DNA from: an uncultured Lachnospiraceae bacterium
GTDB taxonomy: Bacteria > Bacillota_A > Clostridia > Lachnospirales > Lachnospiraceae
Assembly (NCBI GenBank): GCA_902787595.1
Contig: CADAHD010000117.1
Location: forward strand, 4,877 to 18,470
DNA: 13,594 nucleotides
Reading direction: 5' to 3'
Below the pieces are notes generated by a model. That model saw only the letters and a list, made by a program, of their open reading frames with translations, was not told where the DNA came from and did not search any database. Made by a program: the position numbers and the translations under genes. Positions 5,881 to 12,192 of this stretch are shown piece by piece (the first letter of the stretch is position 1; each line of letters opens with the position of its first letter).

Positions 5881-8370
5881 TTATACCGTTATGCGGGTTC
5901 CGCTGAAGTTTCCGCTTACGGCTTTTATTATCGAGTCTTCCTCTCTTAAGTCAAACACCCATATGGGCATCTTATTATCCCTGGCCATAATGGAAGCCGT
6001 CATATCCACTACCTGAAGATTCTGCGCAATAACATCATCTATGCTTATACTGTCATATTTTTTTGCCGCCGGATTCTTTGCAGGATCCGAATCATAAACA
6101 CCGTCTATCGCCTTGCCCATGAATACTCCGTCTGCTGCAGTCTCGATAGCTCTTAATACCACTCCGGTATCCGTTGAAAAGAACGGATGTCCCGTGCCGC
6201 CCGCAAAAAATACCACTGATCCTTCCTTCATTGCAGCAACTGCCGCATCCTTAGAGAACAGCTCCGTAAAGGTCGAGCATAAAAACGGAGTGAATATCCT
6301 TGTTGACAAACCTTTGGTCCTGAATGCTTCCGAAACATAGATGCAGTTCATCACGGTTGCCAGCATGCCTATCTGGTCAGACTTGGGACGGTCTATACCG
6401 ATGCTGCTGCGTCCGCGCCAGTAATTGCCACCGCCTATAACGATACCAACCTCGTTGCCGTCGGCCAGCAGCTTCCTAACCTGCTCTGCAAGTCCGCCTA
6501 TCACTGCGTCATCATACGATCTGTTTTCATCCGATAAGCGCTCACCGCTTAATTTCAATAAAATATCAAAGCCGCCGAAAAAATCCGACGGTGTTATGGG
6601 CGAATAAACCTGGGAACACATACCCTCTACCGCGGCGCCGTTGCTTATCTGCAAAGACTGCGAGCGGATGTCTCCCATGACGATTGCCACAGAATCCAGT
6701 ATTACAGGCCCGTGAACATCAATATCACCCTTAACGGCTCCCGCTATCACAGCGCTGCTGCCGCTTATGTTTCCGATTATGATGGTGCTCTGTCCTACCT
6801 TGACGCTTCCGCTGCAGGAGATGTCACCGTTTATCTCTGCCCCGTCAGCATATAATTCTCCGGCCGTTGTATTACCTTTGATTATGCCAGAAACCTTAAG
6901 CTTACCGGCTATATCTATATCGCCTTCAATACTGCCGCAGACTTCCAGGCTGCCGTCGGATTCCACATTTCCCTTTACTGACATGCCTTCGGCAAATACT
7001 GCAGTCTCGTCAGACACCGCCCTCGCGATCGTTTTGACATCCTCATTTTTCGAAGACTTTTTTCTGCCTCTTTTAGGCTGCCTGTCCTCTTCTTTTTTCT
7101 CTTCTTCGGCTTTCTTCTCTTCCTCTGCAGCTTCTTCCAGATCCGCGATCATGGCCGCTTCCGCCATCGCCTCGGCCTGCTTTATCACCTCAGAGCTGTC
7201 TTCCTCTATCTCCATCATCTGGGTGATGGTCATCTGCTCGCCGCCCGTGTATGCGGCTACGCTCTTTTCCGCTGCCTCTGTATTTTTAACGCCTGCAGCG
7301 TTTTCTTCCGACGCTGAAGCCTCATCTGCAGCTGCTTTTTCTGCTGCCTGCGCTGCAGCTTTGCTTTCTTTCACTTCTGTCGCCTGCATAACGGCTTCTT
7401 GTTCAGGCGCTTCCACCGCCTGTTCCGCGGCTTCGCTTTCAACTGTTTCTGCTTCCTGCATAGCAGCTTCGGTTTCAGCAGCTTCTGCTGCCTGCGCGGT
7501 GACCTCATCTACTGCTGTATCCTCCGCCGGCTGAACAGCTGTTTCCTTTTCAGTGGCTTCTTCTGCTGCCTCTGCCACGCTTTCTCCGCCATTTTCTTCT
7601 TCTGCCGCAGTCTCTAAAGCCGATTCATCTGCTGCCGACTCAGTGAGAGCTTCCTGCCCTTCCTCTGAGCCCTCATCACCCTGCAGCGCAGCAATATCTG
7701 CCATCAGTTTATCAAGGTCGTCCGATGAAAAAAGATCATCGGTTTCTTTATCATCCTCATCCGTGGATGCTTCAAATTCAGCTATCTCTTCTGCCGTAGC
7801 AGGAGTGTAATCCTCATCCGAAAAGTCCGTATCTTCGATATCTTCAAGCTCTTCGATACCCTCTATATCTTCAAAATCCTCATCATCTTCGGAATCAGGC
7901 TTATCGGATGTTTCAGAACCTGCAGTATCGTCTTCTGTGTCCCCGGCTTCTCCGCTGTCATCGGCAGAGTCTGCTTCCTCGTCGGCCGCATCATCTTCAA
8001 ACGCATCCGCGGGCAGGCTGCCCAGGAGAGCTGCAAGTTCTTCATCACTGTTTGCGTCTGAGACTTCATCCGCCTTTGCAGCAGACACTTCTTCCACCTT
8101 TGCCTCCGATACGGGATCTTCTTCCGAAGGCATTTGCGCCAGAAGTTTTTTTATTTCTTCATCAACGTCATCAAGGGGATCTTCCCCATCAAGAGAAACA
8201 TCCCCAACCATTGCATTTAAAATATCCATTCCCGAAGGTTCTTCGGCTGTTCCCGCTCCGGCTGCCGCAGCATTGCCGTCACCTTCTGAAGCCGATGTAT
8301 CTTCATCTTCGCCCAGTAATCCGTCAACAGCTTCCGACAGATCATCTTTCAGGCTCTGAAAAAATCCCAT
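5881..8370 (-). CDS. Bactofilin-UMP kinase fusion with long acidic N-terminus
   Basis: This single 829-residue frame starts at an ATG 4 bases after a perfect AGGAGG and 15 bases after the deacetylase stop. Residues 1-20 (MGFFQSLKDDLSEAV...) form an amphipathic segment. Residues 21-430 are acidic and Ala/Glu-rich, probably disordered or coiled coil. A basic patch PKRGRKKSSK follows at 432-441. Residues about 457-585 are a bactofilin domain, with alternating hydrophobic/Gly beta-helix repeats such as GSLEVCGSIEGDIDIAGKL. Residues 601-829 are a UMP kinase that phosphorylates UMP to UDP. It shows LLKLSGE (604-610), GIVIGGGNYWRG (642-653), IGMLATVMN, GGTGHPFFSTDT (724-735), DGVYDSDP (756-763) and MTASIMARDNKMP. 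It occupies the normal pyrH position before frr and all kinase motifs look intact. The kinase has no start codon of its own; the only nearby in-frame ATG (Met584) has a badly spaced GAGG. Around the junction all four Leu of DILLKLSGERL use TTA or TTG, unlike the CTG/CTT-rich rest. I know of no described fusion of this kind. Confidence 0.93.
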   Translation of the reverse strand: MGFFQSLKDDLSEAVDGLLGEDEDTSASEGDGNAAAAGAGTAEEPSGMDILNAMVGDVSLDGEDPLDDVDEEIKKLLAQMPSEEDPVSEAKVEEVSAAKADEVSDANSDEELAALLGSLPADAFEDDAADEEADSADDSGEAGDTEDDTAGSETSDKPDSEDDEDFEDIEGIEELEDIEDTDFSDEDYTPATAEEIAEFEASTDEDDKETDDLFSSDDLDKLMADIAALQGDEGSEEGQEALTESAADESALETAAEEENGGESVAEAAEEATEKETAVQPAEDTAVDEVTAQAAEAAETEAAMQEAETVESEAAEQAVEAPEQEAVMQATEVKESKAAAQAAEKAAADEASASEENAAGVKNTEAAEKSVAAYTGGEQMTITQMMEIEEDSSEVIKQAEAMAEAAMIADLEEAAEEEKKAEEEKKEEDRQPKRGRKKSSKNEDVKTIARAVSDETAVFAEGMSVKGNVESDGSLEVCGSIEGDIDIAGKLKVSGIIKGNTTAGELYADGAEINGDISCSGSVKVGQSTIIIGNISGSSAVIAGAVKGDIDVHGPVILDSVAIVMGDIRSQSLQISNGAAVEGMCSQVYSPITPSDFFGGFDILLKLSGERLSDENRSYDDAVIGGLAEQVRKLLADGNEVGIVIGGGNYWRGRSSIGIDRPKSDQIGMLATVMNCIYVSEAFRTKGLSTRIFTPFLCSTFTELFSKDAAVAAMKEGSVVFFAGGTGHPFFSTDTGVVLRAIETAADGVFMGKAIDGVYDSDPAKNPAAKKYDSISIDDVIAQNLQVVDMTASIMARDNKMPIWVFDLREEDSIIKAVSGNFSGTRITV
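6566..6583 (-). other. Possible -1 frameshift site at the fusion junction
   Basis: In the mRNA sense the codons for Phe597-Phe598 form T TTT TTC at 6583-6577, a canonical X XXY YYZ slippery heptamer in the right phase. A -1 slip would add Arg-Arg-Leu and stop at TGA (6568-6566), giving a bactofilin of about 601 residues without the kinase. A perfect 6-bp hairpin (TAAGCG, loop GTGAG, CGCTTA) lies about 28 bases further on, farther than usual stimulatory structures. Pattern-based only; it may be two ordinary Phe codons. Confidence 0.25.
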
Positions 8371-8385
8371 GTATCCTCCTGTGCT

Positions 8386-9333
8386 TTACGGTCTTATATG
8401 CTGCACCTCTTTAGTATCATCCGTTATAGGAAGAAGCACAACATCATCCATAGCCTCAAGCTTTTCTATTATCACCGGCAGCGCTTCCACCGTGGATCGT
8501 TTTCCTGCAGCGTCATGTAACAGCACTACCACCGTATCATTATTTATCGCCTCCACCTGCAAGCAGACATCATTCACTATCTGTGTTGCGCTGTGGTATT
8601 CGCTTAGAGCGTCTCCGCCTGACACATTCCAGTCAAAATAACGTATGCCCTTTGCATCCAGATATTCGATACACTCAGCCATGGGCATATGGTGTACGGC
8701 ATTGCTGCTGCCCCCCGGGAAACGGTAAAGCTTGCATTCCTCTCCGGTTATATCCCTGATAAGCTGCTGTATCTGATACAGATCTTCCGCAAAGCCATCC
8801 AGATCCGAATACACACTGCTGTATACATGGCTGTACGAGTGCATGCCCAGGCTGTGTCCTTCAAGAGCTATACGCAGATATTCCGCCTCAAAACCCTCAT
8901 GCCCATTTACGAAAAAGGTGGCCTTAACATCATATTCGGCCAGTATATCAAGTATATCATCGGTATACTGCGAAGGGCCGTCATCAAAGGTAAGATATAC
9001 CTTCTTTTTACCCGCATAGGGATCATCCGTCTCTGCGGCTGCATTGCCCGAAAGGATCAGGCTTCTTTCCTGCAGCGGCGTAGGTCCTTCTGCCGAGCGC
9101 GTTTTGGGTTCTGCCGAATCATGAACGCTCATGCTCATATTAGCGTTCATCTCACACAGGATATCGGTAAGCTCATTAAGCTTGCTGTCCAGGCTGCTGA
9201 TGCGCGCCAGAGCTACCAGAGAAAGTATGGTAGGCAGTATCATCATCACGGCTGCTGCCGCAATTATGATCTTCCTGAGCCGTTTTATCCTGGCCTTATG
9301 TTCACTTGTCCGGTTTCTGTTATCCGGATCCAT
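8386..9333 (-). CDS. Membrane-anchored NodB-type polysaccharide deacetylase
   Basis: This is a 315-residue carbohydrate esterase family 4 protein. A basic N-terminus precedes one membrane segment at about 23-45 (IIIAAAAVMMILPTILSLVA), then a short probable coiled coil (SSLDSKLNELTDILCEMN) and a linker. The NodB domain (about 110-305) lies outside the cell. The five motifs are TFDDGPS (115-121), HSYSH (165-169), RFPGG (204-208), DWNVSGGD (234-241) and LLHD (271-274). The Asp-His-His metal site and catalytic residues are therefore present, and de-N-acetylation of peptidoglycan or another N-acetylated polymer is expected. I chose the ATG at 9333, 7 bases after GGAGG; a TTG just before it (9336) is too near the ribosome site. 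It lies 15 bases before the bactofilin-UMP kinase gene, which suggests co-expression with a bactofilin. Confidence 0.93.
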   Translation of the reverse strand: MDPDNRNRTSEHKARIKRLRKIIIAAAAVMMILPTILSLVALARISSLDSKLNELTDILCEMNANMSMSVHDSAEPKTRSAEGPTPLQERSLILSGNAAAETDDPYAGKKKVYLTFDDGPSQYTDDILDILAEYDVKATFFVNGHEGFEAEYLRIALEGHSLGMHSYSHVYSSVYSDLDGFAEDLYQIQQLIRDITGEECKLYRFPGGSSNAVHHMPMAECIEYLDAKGIRYFDWNVSGGDALSEYHSATQIVNDVCLQVEAINNDTVVVLLHDAAGKRSTVEALPVIIEKLEAMDDVVLLPITDDTKEVQHIRP

Positions 9334-9348
9334 CAAATAACCTCCAGA

Positions 9349-9377
9349 ATTATATCATAAAAAGTGTTACTACACAA
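9349..9377 (-). promoter_or_regulatory. Possible internal promoter before the deacetylase gene
   Basis: On the minus strand TTGTGT (9377-9372), a 17-base spacer and a perfect TATAAT (9354-9349) line up like a sigma-A promoter. The -10 box is only 15 bases from the deacetylase ATG, so a start 7 bases downstream would remove the GGAGG. Either the transcript is nearly leaderless or this is a chance match. Confidence 0.3.
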
Positions 9378-11184
9378 GTTTAACGCTGTCACAATAAAGC
9401 GTATAAGGCTGCTCTCCCACCTCATAAAGCGGGATGAAGCTTATCTCCCTTCCGCCTGTCGAAAATACATAATGGCTCTGCAGCCACGGCCACGCGTCAT
9501 AGCTGTGCTCGCTCACACACTGCAGCACTCTTTTAGGCTCATCCGTAAGTCTGACATTTTCCGAAAGAGCAGCCAGCACAATAGGGCCTTCCATAACTGC
9601 CTTCTTTTCCGGCCTGTCGGGAAGTGCTTCGCTGCTCAGTTCCACAGGAAAATATATCTTTATCTCCTGCTCATCCCATTCCCTGTCGATCTTCAGGAAT
9701 CCGTCCTTTATAACATCCTCGGTGATATAACGCCTTTCACCGCCCACTGTCACTACAGGCATGCCCTTTACCCACGAAGGTATGCGCAGCTTAAGCATAA
9801 AACGCTGCGGTCTGCCGGTACGCAGTATTACCGAATACGCCCAGCGCGAATGCTCTGCCCCCTCCGATTCCTGGAAGAGACTGCTGCCTCCGGCATATCT
9901 CATATCATTCTTAAGCTCTATCACAACAGGAGTTCCGCTGATCTTCAGCTCTGCCCTGCTTGGGATATACTGCGCAATGGTGAGACTGTCCTCGTCCTTG
10001 TAATAGATAAGGCTGTTCACTATGGTATGCGCCTGTATCATGGTCCCATGGCAGCACCAGAAATCCCTTGTCCTGCTTCCCCAGGTCTTCTTCCCGCCGG
10101 AACGCATAGGCAGGAAATAAGACGGCATGCCGCTTACCGGATCCTGCTGCGCCAGAAAACCGTTATACAGATTGCGTTCTATATACTCCGCATAGGAAGC
10201 TTCCCCGGTAAAACGGAACATGAAATCAGCAAATCTGACCATATTATAAACCGTGCAGAATTCCTGAGTCCTGTCAGTCGAATACTCTCCCATCATATTG
10301 GGCGGTATCCAGAATTCACCGGCATTGGCGGCTCCTGTGCAGAAATATCCCCTGTTCTTCACCGCGCAGTTCCAGAAAGCCTTCAGCGTATCCAGCCATT
10401 TGCCTTTGCGGTTTACTTCATATATCCTGGCCGCGCCTATTATCCAGGGGATGGACGAGTTGGTATGGGACGCGCTCAGCGGATCCCCGCCATCCTTCAG
10501 GATCTCAAACATCTCGGGATACTCGTATCTTTTGAGCAGGGCATGATATTTTTCCTCTCCGCTCAGCCTGTAAAGACGTACCCAGATCTCCAGCATGCCG
10601 CCGGCTTCACCGCGGTAGGCAACTCCCGGATCTATCTCATCCGCCCTCTTAAAAAAGTCGGTATACCAGTCGCTCAGATGCGAAAGTATGGTAAGCGCCG
10701 GCGCATAAGCCGTGCATTCATAGGCATCCAGAAGCCCCATAAAGAGCTTGTGCATGGTATATTGCGGAGACCAGATATCCTTACCGGCCAGGAGTATCTC
10801 AAAATACTTTTCCGGTATCGGGCCAACCCAGCGCCCGCCGTTTTTGAGCTGATACTCACGCAGCCTGTCGATAACATCGTATAGCCTGGCCCGCAGTACC
10901 CTGTCATTCTCGCTGCGTACCAGATATGCCGCCGCGCTGAGCCAGTGTCCAAGAAAGTGTCCGCGCAGCTGACATGTGGGCGCTTCCCAGCCCCAGTGCA
11001 GCCAGCTGTTCTCCGGATCAGAAAGGGCCTGGTAACCTTCCAGCTGCTCCCCTGCTTCCAACGCGTAGTTCTGAAGCAACGCCCTCACATCCAGCGAAAG
11101 CAGGTACTCCCTGTTTATCTCCATCCTTTTTCTGAAAAGTCCGGGCAAAAGCCTGATCCTCTCAGGTGAGACATTCTCCGGCAT
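9370..11184 (-). CDS. GH127-family glycosidase (probable beta-L-arabinofuranosidase type)
   Basis: This 604-residue protein belongs to the DUF1680/GH127 group. Family members such as HypBA1 remove terminal beta-L-arabinofuranose with a zinc-bound cysteine nucleophile. The matching residues are visible: Glu290 in GEFW as probable acid/base, Glu308 and Cys310 in EFC, and Cys377-Cys378 in FWCCHG as zinc ligands and nucleophile. The conserved LRGHFLGHWLSA (73-84) is also present, followed by an alpha/alpha-barrel-like region and C-terminal beta sheets. There is no signal peptide, so it should act in the cytoplasm on imported oligosaccharides. AAAGGAGA lies 6 bases before the ATG and a promoter lies upstream. 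It ends 36 bases before the deacetylase ATG. Exact substrate specificity cannot be read from the sequence, since the superfamily contains several specificities. Confidence 0.9.
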   Translation of the reverse strand: MPENVSPERIRLLPGLFRKRMEINREYLLSLDVRALLQNYALEAGEQLEGYQALSDPENSWLHWGWEAPTCQLRGHFLGHWLSAAAYLVRSENDRVLRARLYDVIDRLREYQLKNGGRWVGPIPEKYFEILLAGKDIWSPQYTMHKLFMGLLDAYECTAYAPALTILSHLSDWYTDFFKRADEIDPGVAYRGEAGGMLEIWVRLYRLSGEEKYHALLKRYEYPEMFEILKDGGDPLSASHTNSSIPWIIGAARIYEVNRKGKWLDTLKAFWNCAVKNRGYFCTGAANAGEFWIPPNMMGEYSTDRTQEFCTVYNMVRFADFMFRFTGEASYAEYIERNLYNGFLAQQDPVSGMPSYFLPMRSGGKKTWGSRTRDFWCCHGTMIQAHTIVNSLIYYKDEDSLTIAQYIPSRAELKISGTPVVIELKNDMRYAGGSSLFQESEGAEHSRWAYSVILRTGRPQRFMLKLRIPSWVKGMPVVTVGGERRYITEDVIKDGFLKIDREWDEQEIKIYFPVELSSEALPDRPEKKAVMEGPIVLAALSENVRLTDEPKRVLQCVSEHSYDAWPWLQSHYVFSTGGREISFIPLYEVGEQPYTLYCDSVKLV

Positions 11185-11222
11185 AGATACTCTCCTTTAT
11201 GCGCACGTACAACTACCGGAAG

Positions 11223-11251
11223 ATTATAACACTCCGACGACTGTGCAACAA
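11223..11251 (-). promoter_or_regulatory. Sigma-A type promoter of the GH127-to-rseP series
   Basis: On the minus strand there is TTGTTG (11251-11246), a 17-base spacer and a perfect TATAAT (11228-11223). The -10 box lies 38 bases before the GH127 ATG, leaving room for a leader with the AAAGGAGA ribosome site. The -35 box matches only the TTG half of the consensus. Upstream, 11293-11316 holds TTGAC and GTCAA as an inverted repeat spaced by 14 bases, a possible regulator site. Nothing else in the 11185-11349 gap looks coding. Confidence 0.7.
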
Positions 11252-11348
11252 GATAAAAAATGCCAAAAAAGCCCTAAAATAAAGCTTTTTCGTTGACATA
11301 ATCTTATTAAAGTCAATCATTTCAAGGGTTTTGTTTACATAACACAAG

Positions 11349-11373
11349 AAAAAGCCTGTCAGTACAGGCTTTT
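11349..11373 (-). terminator. Rho-independent terminator after the LRR gene
   Basis: Arms AAAAGCCTGT (11350-11359) and ACAGGCTTTT (11364-11373) form a perfect 10-bp stem with a 4-base loop. On the minus strand the stem ends in a run of five to six T. Its first base is the last base of the LRR gene's TGA stop, so gene and terminator touch. It separates the AAA+/LRR unit from the GH127 unit. Confidence 0.88.
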
Positions 11374-12164
11374 CAGATGTCAAGATCAGATAAAACATTT
11401 CGTGTGCCGCTTCCTGCCCGCCGGATAAAAAAAGCTCTCATCCTGGCCAGACTCTCGGGTATGCTGTCTATGATCAGCATGCTGTTATCCCCGTTCAGAC
11501 CGCCTGCTTCAGCAAACGCAGTATACCACTTCTCATCTTCCCCGTAACGTTCAAGTAGCAGCTGCCAGGCTTCTTCCCCTTTCACGCTTCCTGCTGTATG
11601 CTGCGCGATATAATCTTCACATACGCTGCGCATCTTAGCAGAAAGAGCTTCGGGATTCATGAGACGCAGCAGACAGCGGCGCGCCTTTTCACGCCTGCGG
11701 CCGCTCTCGTAAGCCGCCACATCGCTGCTCCCGTAATCCTCTTCTCCACAGGGTACCTGCCCCGAATATCCTTCCGCATCATCACTGTCGATAAAACGCA
11801 AAAGCCAGGCGTCCCAAAGCTTATACCATTCAGCAGATCCCAGCTTGTCCATATCCAGCAGATAAGTAACATCCTGCCTGGCAGCTTCGGCCAGCAGCGC
11901 CGCCACGTCTGCTCCGGCGCCCGTGACATATATATGCATAAGCGCCCTGCAATCCTTAAAAACTCCGCGCCCAAGGGCGCAGCGCGGCATCGTGACCTCT
12001 TCCAGCGCCGTGCAGCCCGCAAAAGCCCAGTCGTCTATCAGCCCGGCTTCTTCCGGCACGCTCACGCTCTTTAGCCTGCCCTGCCCCAGCATGGCTTTTT
12101 TCTCTACGCCCGGTACGGTACTGCCGTCGGGAAGGATTATGGGGGTTAAGGTTACTGTTGTCAT
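11373..12164 (-). CDS. Small leucine-rich-repeat (LRR_5-like) protein
   Basis: This 263-residue protein is not recognised as any named gene. Residues about 18-82 resemble BspA-type LRR_5 repeats: LKSVSVPEEAGLIDDWAFAGC (31-51) and LEEVTMPRCALGRGVFKDC (54-72) share the pattern of a beta strand, a Pro, then x-F-x-x-C. Residues 85-263 are predicted helical and charged, without a motif I can name. There is no signal peptide or membrane segment, so it is probably cytoplasmic, unlike the surface BspA proteins. It starts 28 bases after the stop of the AAA+ gene, with AAGG 8 bases before the ATG, and is followed at once by a terminator. A role as substrate receptor or adaptor for the ATPase is an inference from position only. 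Confidence 0.8.
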   Translation of the reverse strand: MTTVTLTPIILPDGSTVPGVEKKAMLGQGRLKSVSVPEEAGLIDDWAFAGCTALEEVTMPRCALGRGVFKDCRALMHIYVTGAGADVAALLAEAARQDVTYLLDMDKLGSAEWYKLWDAWLLRFIDSDDAEGYSGQVPCGEEDYGSSDVAAYESGRRREKARRCLLRLMNPEALSAKMRSVCEDYIAQHTAGSVKGEEAWQLLLERYGEDEKWYTAFAEAGGLNGDNSMLIIDSIPESLARMRAFFIRRAGSGTRNVLSDLDI

Positions 12165-12192
12165 TTCAAATACCTTACTCCTGCGTCTTCTG

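Noticed and set aside
6619..6621. Internal ATG (Met584) as a separate UMP kinase start
   Set aside because: It lies inside the last conserved bactofilin strand, and its GAGG is only about two bases away, too close for normal initiation. The kinase still lacks a start nearer its first strand.
9334..9336. TTG start one codon before the ATG of the deacetylase
   Set aside because: It would leave only four bases after GGAGG, whereas the following ATG has better spacing and is the stronger start codon.
9364..10884. Long (506-codon) plus-strand frame
   Set aside because: It is the exact antisense of the GH127 gene, rich in His/Arg/Tyr/Ile, with no domain and no credible ribosome site.
11265..11290. 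AAAAAAGC ... AGCTTTTT stem as a second terminator
   Set aside because: Few G-C pairs, a loop of about ten bases, and a strong terminator already lies just upstream.
11213..11398. 61-codon minus-strand reading frame between the LRR and GH127 genes
   Set aside because: It runs through the LRR gene's end, a strong terminator and the GH127 promoter, and has no recognisable protein features.
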